This document shows, one piece after another, positions 24,738 through 32,255 of a DNA stretch of 64,000 bases. Position 1 is the stretch's first letter; each line of letters opens with the position of its first letter. Source of the stretch: Massilia timonae CCUG 45783 (GTDB lineage Bacteria; Pseudomonadota; Gammaproteobacteria; Burkholderiales; Burkholderiaceae_D); NCBI RefSeq assembly GCF_000315425.1, contig NZ_JH992922.1, positions 257,754 to 321,753 of the forward strand, read 5' to 3'. The notes beneath the pieces are model-generated. The model was not told the DNA's origin and did no database searches. It was given only the letters and a program-made list of their open reading frames with translations. A program made the translations under genes and the position numbers.

Positions 24738-25798
24738 TCGGCACTCCAGATCGCCAGCAGGTGATTGCACTGGTTGAAGAAGCCGTCGACGGCGGGTGTC
24801 GGCGTGCACAGGCCTGTAGCGCCTTGGAGATCAGCCTTCGCACCTATCAGCGCTGGATGCGCGACGGTGACGGCGATAACGGCCAGGTTGACGGACGAAA
24901 AGGCAGCCGCCGCGTGGCGCCGGCCAACAAGCTGAGCGAAGACGAGCGCCAGCGAATTCTGGAGGTTGCCAACAGCCCTGAATTTGCCAGCAGTCCGCCT
25001 AGTCAGATCGTGCCGACCTTGGCTGATCGAGGCGAGTATTTGGCATCAGAATCGACTGTCTACCGGATCTTGAAAGACGAGAAGCAGCAGCATCACCGCG
25101 GCCGCGCAAAGAAGCCAAGCACAAGGGTCGTCACGAGCCACTGCGCAACCGAGCCGAACCGCTTGTGGGCGTGGGACATCACGTGGTTGCCGACCGGAGT
25201 GCGGGGCTTGTATTTTTACTGGTACATGGTACTTGACGTCTACAGCCGCAAGATCGTCGGGCACGAAGTGAATGTCGCCGAGTCGGCTGAAATGGCATCG
25301 CTGCTGATGCACAAGGCCAGCTTGGCCGAGGGACTGGCCGGGCGTGAGGTGGTGCTCCACTCGGACAATGGCAGTTCGATGAAAGGCTCCACAATGTTGG
25401 CGACGTTAGAAAAGCTGGGGATCATGCCGTCGTTCAGCAGGCCTCGTGTGAGTAACGACAATGCCTACGCCGAGTCACTGTTCCGGACCTGCAAATACCG
25501 GCCGAACTATCCGAGCAAGCCGTTTGAAAGTATCGAAAAGGCGCGGCAATGGACGCTGTCATTTGTGCAGTGGTACAACCATCAGCACAAGCACAGCGGC
25601 CTGAAATTCGTGACGCCTGCGCAGCGCCATGACGGCAGGGACGCGGCGATCCTGAACCACCGCAAGCAGATCTACGAGGCTGCGAAGCAACGCCATCCGG
25701 AGCGCTGGAGTGGGGCTACTCGGGACTGGGAATTGAACGATGAAGTCTGGCTGAATCCGGAACGGAAACCGCCAGAGCAATTAAGAAAAGCCGCATGA
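24734..25798 (+). CDS. IS3-family transposase OrfB (DDE integrase)
   Basis: Predicted 354-aa catalytic part. The acidic triad is visible as the Asp in WAWDITWLP, the Asp in VLHSDNGSS and the Glu in DNAYAESLFRTCK, with the family spacing. An N-terminal HTH_21-like region is present. It is probably made mainly as an OrfAB fusion by frameshift at 24695; the TTG at 24734 would allow separate initiation. The frame is intact, so the element may be active. Confidence 0.85.
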   Translation: MIGTPDRQQVIALVEEAVDGGCRRAQACSALEISLRTYQRWMRDGDGDNGQVDGRKGSRRVAPANKLSEDERQRILEVANSPEFASSPPSQIVPTLADRGEYLASESTVYRILKDEKQQHHRGRAKKPSTRVVTSHCATEPNRLWAWDITWLPTGVRGLYFYWYMVLDVYSRKIVGHEVNVAESAEMASLLMHKASLAEGLAGREVVLHSDNGSSMKGSTMLATLEKLGIMPSFSRPRVSNDNAYAESLFRTCKYRPNYPSKPFESIEKARQWTLSFVQWYNHQHKHSGLKFVTPAQRHDGRDAAILNHRKQIYEAAKQRHPERWSGATRDWELNDEVWLNPERKPPEQLRKAA

Positions 25799-25871
25799 CT
25801 TGACGCGACATCTTTGTTGACAACTACCGACAGCAAAGCTTTATTGCAAATAAATTCAGTTAGCAAACTAC

Positions 25872-25894
25872 AAGCCCTTTTGGGTGGCTTTTTT
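25872..25894 (+). terminator. Probable terminator at the islet's right side
   Basis: AAGCC/GGCTT stem with a short inner loop followed by six T residues (25889-25894). It is probably the original terminator of the effector-immunity transcript, now separated from it by the IS. Confidence 0.45.
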
Positions 25895-25970
25895 AAGATT
25901 TAAATGTAATAACAACTCAGAATAAGTTACATGTACACACTCGCACTGCTACGGCACCGGATTGCTTTCA

Positions 25971-27917
25971 TCACTTAGTCTTGCGCTGCGACTGCGGAAA
26001 CCGCAAGTGATACCGCAACCCCTCCCCCGGCGCACTCTCCACCCTGACCGTCCCGCCCAGCGCCCCCGTCACCAGGTTGTACAGGATATGCGCCCCCAAT
26101 CCGCTCCCACCCGTCCCACGTTTGGTGGTAAAGAACGGATCGAACAGCTTGTCCAGCGTGTCCTTGTCCATCCCCGCCCCATCGTCGGTATAGTCGAGCA
26201 CCACCCAGCCATCTTGTTCGACCGCCGCGCGCACCGTAATATTGCCCGGCTGGTCACGCTCGAACCCATGCACCAGCGAATTCATCACCATATTGGTGAC
26301 GATCTGCGACACCGCCCCCGGATAACTGTCCAGCACCAGATCCTTCGGGCAGTCGACGTCCACCTTCACCGGCCGCCCTTTCAGCTTCGGCTGCAGTGAC
26401 AGCAGCACTTCCTTCAGGTACGCGTCCAGATTGAAGCTGCGGATATCGCCCGACGACTGATCGACCGCCACCTGCTTGAAGCTGCGCACGAGCGCCGCCG
26501 CGCGCTGGGTATTGGTGGTCATGATGCGCAGCGACTGGTCGACCACGTCGAAGAAGGTGGCCAGGCTCTCTTCGGTCATCTCGCCCGCCGCCAGTTCTTC
26601 GCGCGTGAGCTTGAGTTCCTGCACCAGGTGGCTGGTCGCCGTCACGCAAATGCCCAGCGGGGTATTGATCTCGTGCGCCACGCCCGCCACCAGCCGTCCC
26701 AGCGACGCCAGCTTTTCCTGGCGCACCAGTTCCGATTGCGCCTCCTGCAGCGCGTGCAGGGCGTCATTCAGCGCCGCATTCTGCTGCTCCAGTTCCTGCT
26801 TGGCCTTGCGGATCTTGCGGTCGGCCTGCATGCGCGCGATCGCCACCGCCACGTGGCTGGCCATGAAGGCCAGCAGATCCAGCTCGGCCTTGGTATAGAC
26901 GATGGCCGGGTCGTAGCTCTGCACCACGATCACGCCATACGGCTTGTCGTGGACCAGCATCGGCGCCCCCATCCAGCTCGCGATCTCGGTATTGCCGAGG
27001 GGTTCGGTGACGATGCCGTTGGCCACCAGCTGGCGGAAGCTCCCCAGGTCGTGCAGCTGCGCCTGCTTGCTCGACAAGACGTAGGAGCACATGGCCTTGC
27101 CGAACGGGAAGCGCTGCAGCGGCGGCGTGCTGTCCTTCTGGTCGACGAAATACGGGATGCTGATTTCTTCGGTGTCGGGGTGATAAAGCGCGATCAGGAA
27201 GTTGTCGGCCACCATCAGCTCGCCGATGATTCCGTGCAGGCTCGCGCTCAGGGCGTCGGTGTCGAGCGCCTGGGCCGACAGGTCGGCGATCTGGTACAGC
27301 GCGTGCTGCACCTTCTCGGCGCGCCCGCGCTCGGCCACTTCGTGGGCCAGCGCCGCGGTGCGCGCCGAGACTGCGCGCTCCAGCCGCTCCACGCTCTGCA
27401 AGCCCTGCAGCGCGTTGGACACGTGGTTGGCGATCAGGGCGAACAGCGCCTGGTCTTCCGCGCTGTAGGTCTGCTCGGGGGAATAGCTCTGGATGACGAT
27501 CGCCCCCAGCGCCTGGTGATTCTGGTCCAGCAGCGGACAGGCGACGAAGTGCTCCGGCACGCTGCCGCTGCCCCAGCGCCCGCTACTGCGCAGGCGTTCG
27601 TGGAAATCCGCCGCCGTCAACACCAGGGTCTGGCGATTCAGCAGCACCCACGCGGTCGGCGACTGCTCGGGCGAGGCCAGCGTGATGCGCTCGTTGGGAT
27701 CGCGGCTGCCGTCGGCCTCGTCGACGAAATAAGGGAAGCGCACCGTACCGTCTTCGCGGTCAGCCAGTGCGACGTAGAAATTGGCCGCATACATGATGCG
27801 GCCCAGCGCCCGGTGCACGGCCTCGATGAATGCGGTGATGTCGCTGCAGCTGGTCGATAATTGCCCGATCTCGAGCAGCATCGACTGGACCGCTTCCAGC
27901 CGGTCAAGACGTTCCAT
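25971..27917 (-). CDS. Cytoplasmic sensor histidine kinase with two GAF domains
   Basis: Predicted 648-aa kinase without membrane segments. GAF1 is at about 15-170 and GAF2 at about 205-362; both contain the repeated YFVD, GAP/CPLL and VVQSY/VIQSY pattern, so they look like a duplicated domain. A coiled coil (about 365-402) leads to the HisKA domain with phosphoacceptor H415 in GVAHEINTP. The HATPase domain has the N box NMVMNSLVHG, DDGAGM and GTGGSGLGAHI. No regulator gene adjoins it. The ligand of the GAF domains is unknown. Confidence 0.92.
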   Translation of the reverse strand: MERLDRLEAVQSMLLEIGQLSTSCSDITAFIEAVHRALGRIMYAANFYVALADREDGTVRFPYFVDEADGSRDPNERITLASPEQSPTAWVLLNRQTLVLTAADFHERLRSSGRWGSGSVPEHFVACPLLDQNHQALGAIVIQSYSPEQTYSAEDQALFALIANHVSNALQGLQSVERLERAVSARTAALAHEVAERGRAEKVQHALYQIADLSAQALDTDALSASLHGIIGELMVADNFLIALYHPDTEEISIPYFVDQKDSTPPLQRFPFGKAMCSYVLSSKQAQLHDLGSFRQLVANGIVTEPLGNTEIASWMGAPMLVHDKPYGVIVVQSYDPAIVYTKAELDLLAFMASHVAVAIARMQADRKIRKAKQELEQQNAALNDALHALQEAQSELVRQEKLASLGRLVAGVAHEINTPLGICVTATSHLVQELKLTREELAAGEMTEESLATFFDVVDQSLRIMTTNTQRAAALVRSFKQVAVDQSSGDIRSFNLDAYLKEVLLSLQPKLKGRPVKVDVDCPKDLVLDSYPGAVSQIVTNMVMNSLVHGFERDQPGNITVRAAVEQDGWVVLDYTDDGAGMDKDTLDKLFDPFFTTKRGTGGSGLGAHILYNLVTGALGGTVRVESAPGEGLRYHLRFPQSQRKTK

Positions 27918-28006
27918 GCTTCCCCCACGTAATCAAAAAATGCGCAGAGGAAATAGTAGCAGCTTGCCACCCGCCGCAGCAGCCTGCGGCAAGTAAATGT
28001 GGTTTT

Positions 28007-28510
28007 TCAGCGCGGGGCGCGGAAATCGTTCTCGATCCAGGCCAGGGCCGAGGCCTGGGTCAGCTTGAAGGTCGGGGCCACCCGCACCTTCGCCACCTGC
28101 TCGCCCATCTCGTCCGTAGCGGCCAGCATGGCATAGGGATCGTCGTCGTCCGGCACGATGTCGAGCGTCACTTTCAGTTCGCCCTCGCCGGTCGAGACGA
28201 ACAGGTTCTTGTGCAGGATTGCGTGCATGTGCTGCTCGTGGCGGCGGATCACCTCGGACGCGGTCTTGATCAGCGTGTTGAAGGCATTGACGTCGAGTGG
28301 CTTCGGATTCTTCTTGTCGCGGCCCATGGTCCAGGGGCCGACCAGGGCCGGCTCCGGCTGACCATCCTTGTACATCGCCACCGCCCAGCCTTCGTCATCG
28401 TCGTTCTTGATCACGCGCGCGGTCCATCCGTTGCCCTGCCACAGGCGCGGCTCCTGCACCGGGCCGGTGTCCTGTTCTTCGTCGTCGTGATCGTGGGTCT
28501 GGTCGTTCAT
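28007..28510 (-). CDS. Conserved hypothetical acidic protein
   Basis: Unrecognised 167-aa cytoplasmic protein. An acidic, disordered N-terminus (HDHDDEEQD) precedes a compact domain with GWAVAMYKDGQPEPALVGPWTMGR, cut short here, and LKVTLDIVPDDDDPYAML. The regular order of hydrophobic and charged residues and the clean stop and start support a real gene of a lineage-restricted family. It is monocistronic. Confidence 0.75.
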   Translation of the reverse strand: MNDQTHDHDDEEQDTGPVQEPRLWQGNGWTARVIKNDDDEGWAVAMYKDGQPEPALVGPWTMGRDKKNPKPLDVNAFNTLIKTASEVIRRHEQHMHAILHKNLFVSTGEGELKVTLDIVPDDDDPYAMLAATDEMGEQVAKVRVAPTFKLTQASALAWIENDFRAPR

Positions 28511-28574
28511 CTGCTTCCTTCTGCGTCGCTTGCGCCAAAACCACGATCATAGAGGAAACGGGACCCATGAAAAA

Positions 28575-28605
28575 GCCCGCACGTGCAGGCAGTGCGGGCC
28601 TTTTG
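28575..28605 (-). terminator. Rho-independent terminator
   Basis: An 8-bp stem GCCCGCAC/GTGCGGGC with T-rich sequence on both strands (AAAA on one side, TTTT on the other). It closes the small Pro-rich gene to its right on the minus strand. Confidence 0.75.
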
Positions 28606-28622
28606 ACGCTGACTCGACAATA

Positions 28623-28862
28623 TCAGGCCGGGCAGTCGTCGACGATGCGCGGACAGCGCCAATCGGGGCCCGGCGGCGGCACGATCGGCGGGCCCACGGG
28701 AATCGGCCGCGGGTCGCCGTTCGGCGCCGGCGTGTGCCGGTTGGACGGGTGATGCGGGTTGATGATGATCGGCGGTATCGCGGGCGGCGCCGATGGCGGA
28801 TCTTTGGGACTGCTTTCGACCACGGCCAGGCGGTCCCGGATTCCATGAAACGCTGCTTGCAT
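28623..28862 (-). CDS. Small proline-rich protein (79 aa)
   Basis: Unrecognised 79-aa protein. A short N-terminal helix (MQAAFHGIRDRLAVVES) is followed by a Pro-rich tail with PPAIPPIIINPHH and PIPVGPPIVPPPGP, ending with a Cys pair (WRCPRIVDDC). AGGGGGA lies 3-8 bases before the start and a proper terminator follows the stop, supporting expression. Function unknown; it may be a lineage-specific small protein. Confidence 0.6.
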   Translation of the reverse strand: MQAAFHGIRDRLAVVESSPKDPPSAPPAIPPIIINPHHPSNRHTPAPNGDPRPIPVGPPIVPPPGPDWRCPRIVDDCPA

Positions 28863-29082
28863 AGGATCCCCCTGTAACAGAGAGAACCAGTATAGGAAAC
28901 CCGGCAGGCATTACAAGCAAAAAATTGCCGGCATTTCTGCCCGGCCCCGGCTATGCACGTTTCGTCCCGCAAAACGCGCGGCCTGTCGCACGCCGGTGGC
29001 CGCGCGCTGCGCCCAGGCATACAGTTCGAGCATGCAAGAACAAAACGTGCAACCGACTACCACCCCAACTACGAGGACCGCC

Positions 29083-29454
29083 ATGAAAAAATACGCCCCC
29101 TACATCATCCTGTTCCTGTTCGCCGCGCTGCTGTTCAACAGCTGGGGCAACGACATGACGATGCACTTCGACGGCGACGAAATCGACGGCCCGCTGGGCT
29201 GGATGCTGGCCACCCTGTTCGCGGGCGGCGGCGCCTTGCTGGCGCTGTTCATCACCATCATGGTGGGCGTGCTGCTGGCGGTGGTGTTCGCCGGCGTCGG
29301 CGTGATGCTGCTGGGTTCGCTGGGCATTGGCGCCATCGTCCTGGCGCTGGCCATCTCGCCGCTGCTGCTGCCGCTCGTGATTCCGGTGGCGCTGGTCTGG
29401 TACCTGATGAGCCGCTCGCGCAAGGTCAATCTCGAAAAAACCGCGACCGCCTGA
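29083..29454 (+). CDS. Multi-spanning hypothetical membrane protein
   Basis: Predicted 123-aa inner-membrane protein with about three hydrophobic segments (YIILFLFAALLFNSW; ATLFAGGGALLALFITIMVG; and a long C-terminal stretch to VIPVALVWYLM) and a basic tail. The ATG at 29083 is preceded by GAGGACC; an in-frame upstream ATG would add a Thr-rich tail without support. It is closed by a strong terminator at 29478. No family recognised. Confidence 0.72.
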   Translation: MKKYAPYIILFLFAALLFNSWGNDMTMHFDGDEIDGPLGWMLATLFAGGGALLALFITIMVGVLLAVVFAGVGVMLLGSLGIGAIVLALAISPLLLPLVIPVALVWYLMSRSRKVNLEKTATA

Positions 29455-29477
29455 ACGTCGTCACGATTTCCTCTGTT

Positions 29478-29504
29478 GGCCGGGGTTCTCCCCCGGCCTT
29501 TTTT
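29478..29504 (+). terminator. Rho-independent terminator
   Basis: GGCCGGGG/CCCCGGCC stem, loop TTCTC, then six T residues. The T tract runs into the stop codon of the convergent queC gene. Confidence 0.88.
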
Positions 29505-30219
29505 ATGACTGCTTGCGCGCCACGTACTGCTCGTAGCCGCGCGCGCGCAGGGCGCAGGCCGGGCAGGCGCCGCAGCCGTGGCCCCAGGGATGCGCGTCGC
29601 CGCGCTCGCCCAGGTAGCAGGTGTGGGTGTCGAAGCGGATCAGGTCCACCAGCGCGTCGCCGCCCTCCTGCTGCGCCAGTTCCCAGGTCTGCGCCTTGTC
29701 GATCCACATCAGCGGGGTCTCGACCTTCAGGCGCGTCGCCATGCCCAGGTTGAGCGCCACCTGCAGCGCCTTCATGGTGTCGTCGCGGCAGTCCGGATAG
29801 CCCGAGAAATCGGTCTCGCACATGCCGCCCACCAGCACGTTCAGGCCGCGCCGGTAGGCCACCGTGGCCGCCACCGTCATGAACATCAGGTTGCGGCCAG
29901 GCACGAAAGTGTTCGGCAAGCCGTTTTCCTGCATGGCGATCTCAACATTGCTGGTCAAAGCCGTGTCAGAGATTTGCGCGATCAGCGACAGGTCGATCAT
30001 GTGGTCGTCGCCCAGGCGCGCATCCCAGCCGGGATTGAGCGCGCGCAGCTTCGACAGCAGGGTTGGGCGCACCTCCAGCTCGATCGCGTGGCGCTGGCCA
30101 TAATCGAAACCGATCGTCTCGACCCGCGCATAGCGCTGCAGCGCCCAGGCGAGGCAGGTGGTGGAGTCTTGGCCGCCGCTGAACAGGACGAGCGCGGTGT
30201 CGGAAGATGGAGTGGTCAT
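29503..30219 (-). CDS. queC: 7-cyano-7-deazaguanine synthase
   Basis: Predicted 238-aa enzyme converting 7-carboxy-7-deazaguanine to preQ0 with ATP and ammonia, in queuosine biosynthesis. The ATP pyrophosphatase P-loop SGGQDS is at 14-19. [10 protein letters not shown] and [12 protein letters not shown] are family segments. The C-terminal zinc site has Cys 201, 216, 219 and 222 ([10 protein letters not shown]). The start at 30219 gives the normal family length; an upstream in-frame extension has none of the family sequence. No queD or queE lies alongside. Confidence 0.95.
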   Translation of the reverse strand: MTTPSSDTALVLFSGGQDSTTCLAWALQRYARVETIGFDYGQRHAIELEVRPTLLSKLRALNPGWDARLGDDHMIDLSLIAQISDTALTSNVEIAMQENGLPNTFVPGRNLMFMTVAATVAYRRGLNVLVGGMCETDFSGYPDCRDDTMKALQVALNLGMATRLKVETPLMWIDKAQTWELAQQEGGDALVDLIRFDTHTCYLGERGDAHPWGHGCGACPACALRARGYEQYVARKQS

Positions 30220-30377
30220 GGTGTGAAAGGCAAGAACTGTGATCGATAAGCGGGGCATTCTGTCACAGATTGCCGGCACCGTGTGCGAGCCGGCCCGAGG
30301 CGCACGCACAACATTCCGTGGCGGCATCGACTTTGCCAATCAGTTAAGATGCGAACGAGTATTCTCAGTGGAGCGCC

Positions 30378-32255
30378 ATGTTGTCACCTCGATCGATTCC
30401 CCGCCCGCGTCCCCTGTCCCAGCTCGTGCGCCATGCGCTGGTGGGATCGGGCGCATTGTTTATCGCCACGGCCGTGTATGCACAAGCGACACCGGAAAAC
30501 GCGCAGGCGGTCGACTATACGGTACGCATCGATGCCCCCCGCGCGCTCGAAGAATTGCTCGAAGATAACCTCGACCTGATGCGCTGGCGCGGCAATGCGC
30601 GGGTCGACCTCGAACAATTGCAGCGTCTGGTGAAAGAAGCGCCCGAGCAGGCGCGCACCCTGATCGCCACCGAGGGTTATTACTCGCCCAAGGTCTCGGC
30701 CGGCCTGGATACCAGCGGCGCGCGGCCGGTGGCGCGCGTCATCGTCGATCCCGGCCAGCCGGTGCTGGTGGGCGACCTCGACCTGGTGCTGCAGGGCTTC
30801 GTCCCGTTCGAGGAAGGCGGCGCGCCGTTCGACGCCAATGCCTTGCGCAACCGCTGGACCCTGCCGGTCGGCAGCCAGTTCCGCCAGGCCGACTGGGAAA
30901 GCGCCAAGAGCGGCCTGCTGCGCGACGTGGCCCAGACCCGCTTCCCGCGCGCGCGCCTGGTCGAGACCAGCGCCACGGTCGATCCGGATTCGCGCCGCGC
31001 CCTGCTGCGCGTGGTGATCGATTCCGGCCCCGAGATGCGCTTCGGCGAGCTGCGCATCCGCGGCCTCAAGCGCTATCCGCGCGAGGTCATCACCAACCTC
31101 AACAAGATCAATCCGGGCGACGAGTACAGCGAAGCCGCCCTGCAGGCCCTGCAGTCGCGGGTGCAGGACACCGGCTACTTCAGCAGCGTCGAGGTCAGCA
31201 CCGACATGCGCGCCGTGCTCAATGCCGAGATCGCCGACATCAAGGAAGACGCCGACGACGACGCCAACCCGGCGACGCCGGAGCGTCCCACCGGCCCCAC
31301 GACCCTGCCGGTGGTGGTGCGGGTGACCGAGAACAAGCAGAAGAACGTCGAGGCCGGCCTCGGCTTCTCGACCGACACCGGCGCCCGCGCCTCGCTGGGC
31401 TATGACGACCTGAACGTGTTCGGCAAGCGCTTCAAGAGCGACCTGATCTACGAACAGAAGCGCCAGACCGCCAAGGGCGAATTCTTCTGGCCGACCTCGT
31501 CTAAAGGCCATAACGACAGCGTCAGCGCCGGCGTCGAGCGCGAGGACCTGCGCGGCGAGATCACCACTCTGGCCAGCGTGGCCGCCCGCCGTACCTGGGG
31601 CTCGCCGCTGCTCGAGCGCAGCCTGACCTTCGAAGCGCTGACCGAGAAACGCGAAGTCGAAGGCCTCGAGCCGACCCGCGCCAAAAGCCTGCCGCTCACC
31701 TACAGCATCACCCGGCGCAAGCTGGACAGCCTGATCCAGCCGACCAACGGCTATGTGTGGAACGCCCAGTTCGGCGGCGCCGTGCTGCCGATCCTGACCG
31801 ACGAAAAATTCCTGCGCCTGTACCTGCGCGGCATCTATTACAAGCCGGTCGGCGCCGCCGGCACCCTGATCCTGCGCGGCGAGACCGGCGCCGTGGCCTC
31901 GAAAGAGAAGCTGGGCGTGCCGAGCACCTTCCTGTTCCGCGCCGGCGGCGACCAGTCGGTGCGCGGCTACGGCTACCAGGAACTGGGCGTGCAGGAGAAC
32001 GGCGCCACCGTCGGCGGGCGCTACCTGGCCACCGCCAGCGCCGAATACCAGTACTGGTTCAAGCCGCCCTGGGGCGTGGCCGTGTTCTACGACGTCGGCA
32101 ACGCCGCCGACAAGTTCGGCGACCTCAATCCCAAGTCGGGCTACGGCGTCGGCGCGCGCTGGCGCAGCCCGGTCGGCCCGATCAATGTCGACCTGGCCTA
32201 TGGCCACGCGGTGCGCAAGGCGCGCCTGCACTTCTCACTTGGATTCACGTTCTGA
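30378..32255 (+). CDS. tamA: TamA, autotransporter assembly outer-membrane protein (Omp85)
   Basis: Predicted 625-aa outer-membrane component of the translocation and assembly module. A long signal peptide (about 1-36) precedes three POTRA-like domains (to about residue 275), with an acidic insert (EDADDDANPATPERPTGP) in the last. The 16-strand barrel follows, with the conserved RAGGDQSVRGYGYQELG and VDLAYGHAVRKARLHFSLGFTF-type C-terminal strand ending in Phe. GGAG precedes the start. Its stop overlaps the tamB start (TGATG), so the two are translationally coupled. Confidence 0.94.
   Translation: MLSPRSIPRPRPLSQLVRHALVGSGALFIATAVYAQATPENAQAVDYTVRIDAPRALEELLEDNLDLMRWRGNARVDLEQLQRLVKEAPEQARTLIATEGYYSPKVSAGLDTSGARPVARVIVDPGQPVLVGDLDLVLQGFVPFEEGGAPFDANALRNRWTLPVGSQFRQADWESAKSGLLRDVAQTRFPRARLVETSATVDPDSRRALLRVVIDSGPEMRFGELRIRGLKRYPREVITNLNKINPGDEYSEAALQALQSRVQDTGYFSSVEVSTDMRAVLNAEIADIKEDADDDANPATPERPTGPTTLPVVVRVTENKQKNVEAGLGFSTDTGARASLGYDDLNVFGKRFKSDLIYEQKRQTAKGEFFWPTSSKGHNDSVSAGVEREDLRGEITTLASVAARRTWGSPLLERSLTFEALTEKREVEGLEPTRAKSLPLTYSITRRKLDSLIQPTNGYVWNAQFGGAVLPILTDEKFLRLYLRGIYYKPVGAAGTLILRGETGAVASKEKLGVPSTFLFRAGGDQSVRGYGYQELGVQENGATVGGRYLATASAEYQYWFKPPWGVAVFYDVGNAADKFGDLNPKSGYGVGARWRSPVGPINVDLAYGHAVRKARLHFSLGFTF

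Larger units (their letters stand above)
24183..25813 (+). mobile_element. IS3-family insertion sequence with 13-bp inverted ends
   Basis: About 1.63 kb. The ends are AGATGTCGCGTCA at 24183-24195 and its exact reverse complement at 25801-25813. Inside are orfA (helix-turn-helix plus coiled coil) and orfB (DDE integrase) in the -1 frame, with an A7 slippery run. No target duplication is visible: flanks end GGAT on the left and begin TTGT on the right. This could reflect a deletion or an old insertion. It sits in the last codons of the putative immunity gene. Confidence 0.85.
22975..25960. other. AT-rich horizontally acquired islet
   Basis: Base composition drops sharply just after the HD-GYP gene and returns to GC-rich at the histidine kinase gene. 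The codon choices (AAA, AAT, TTA, AGA) also differ from the surroundings. The islet carries a small membrane protein, a broken frame, a BPSL0067-like protein, its probable partner and an IS3-family element; the IS itself is moderately GC-rich. No integrase or tRNA attachment site was seen. Confidence 0.7.

Noticed and set aside
24183..25813. Composite transposon or integrative element
   Set aside because: Only one IS is present, with no integrase, no second IS copy and no attachment site.
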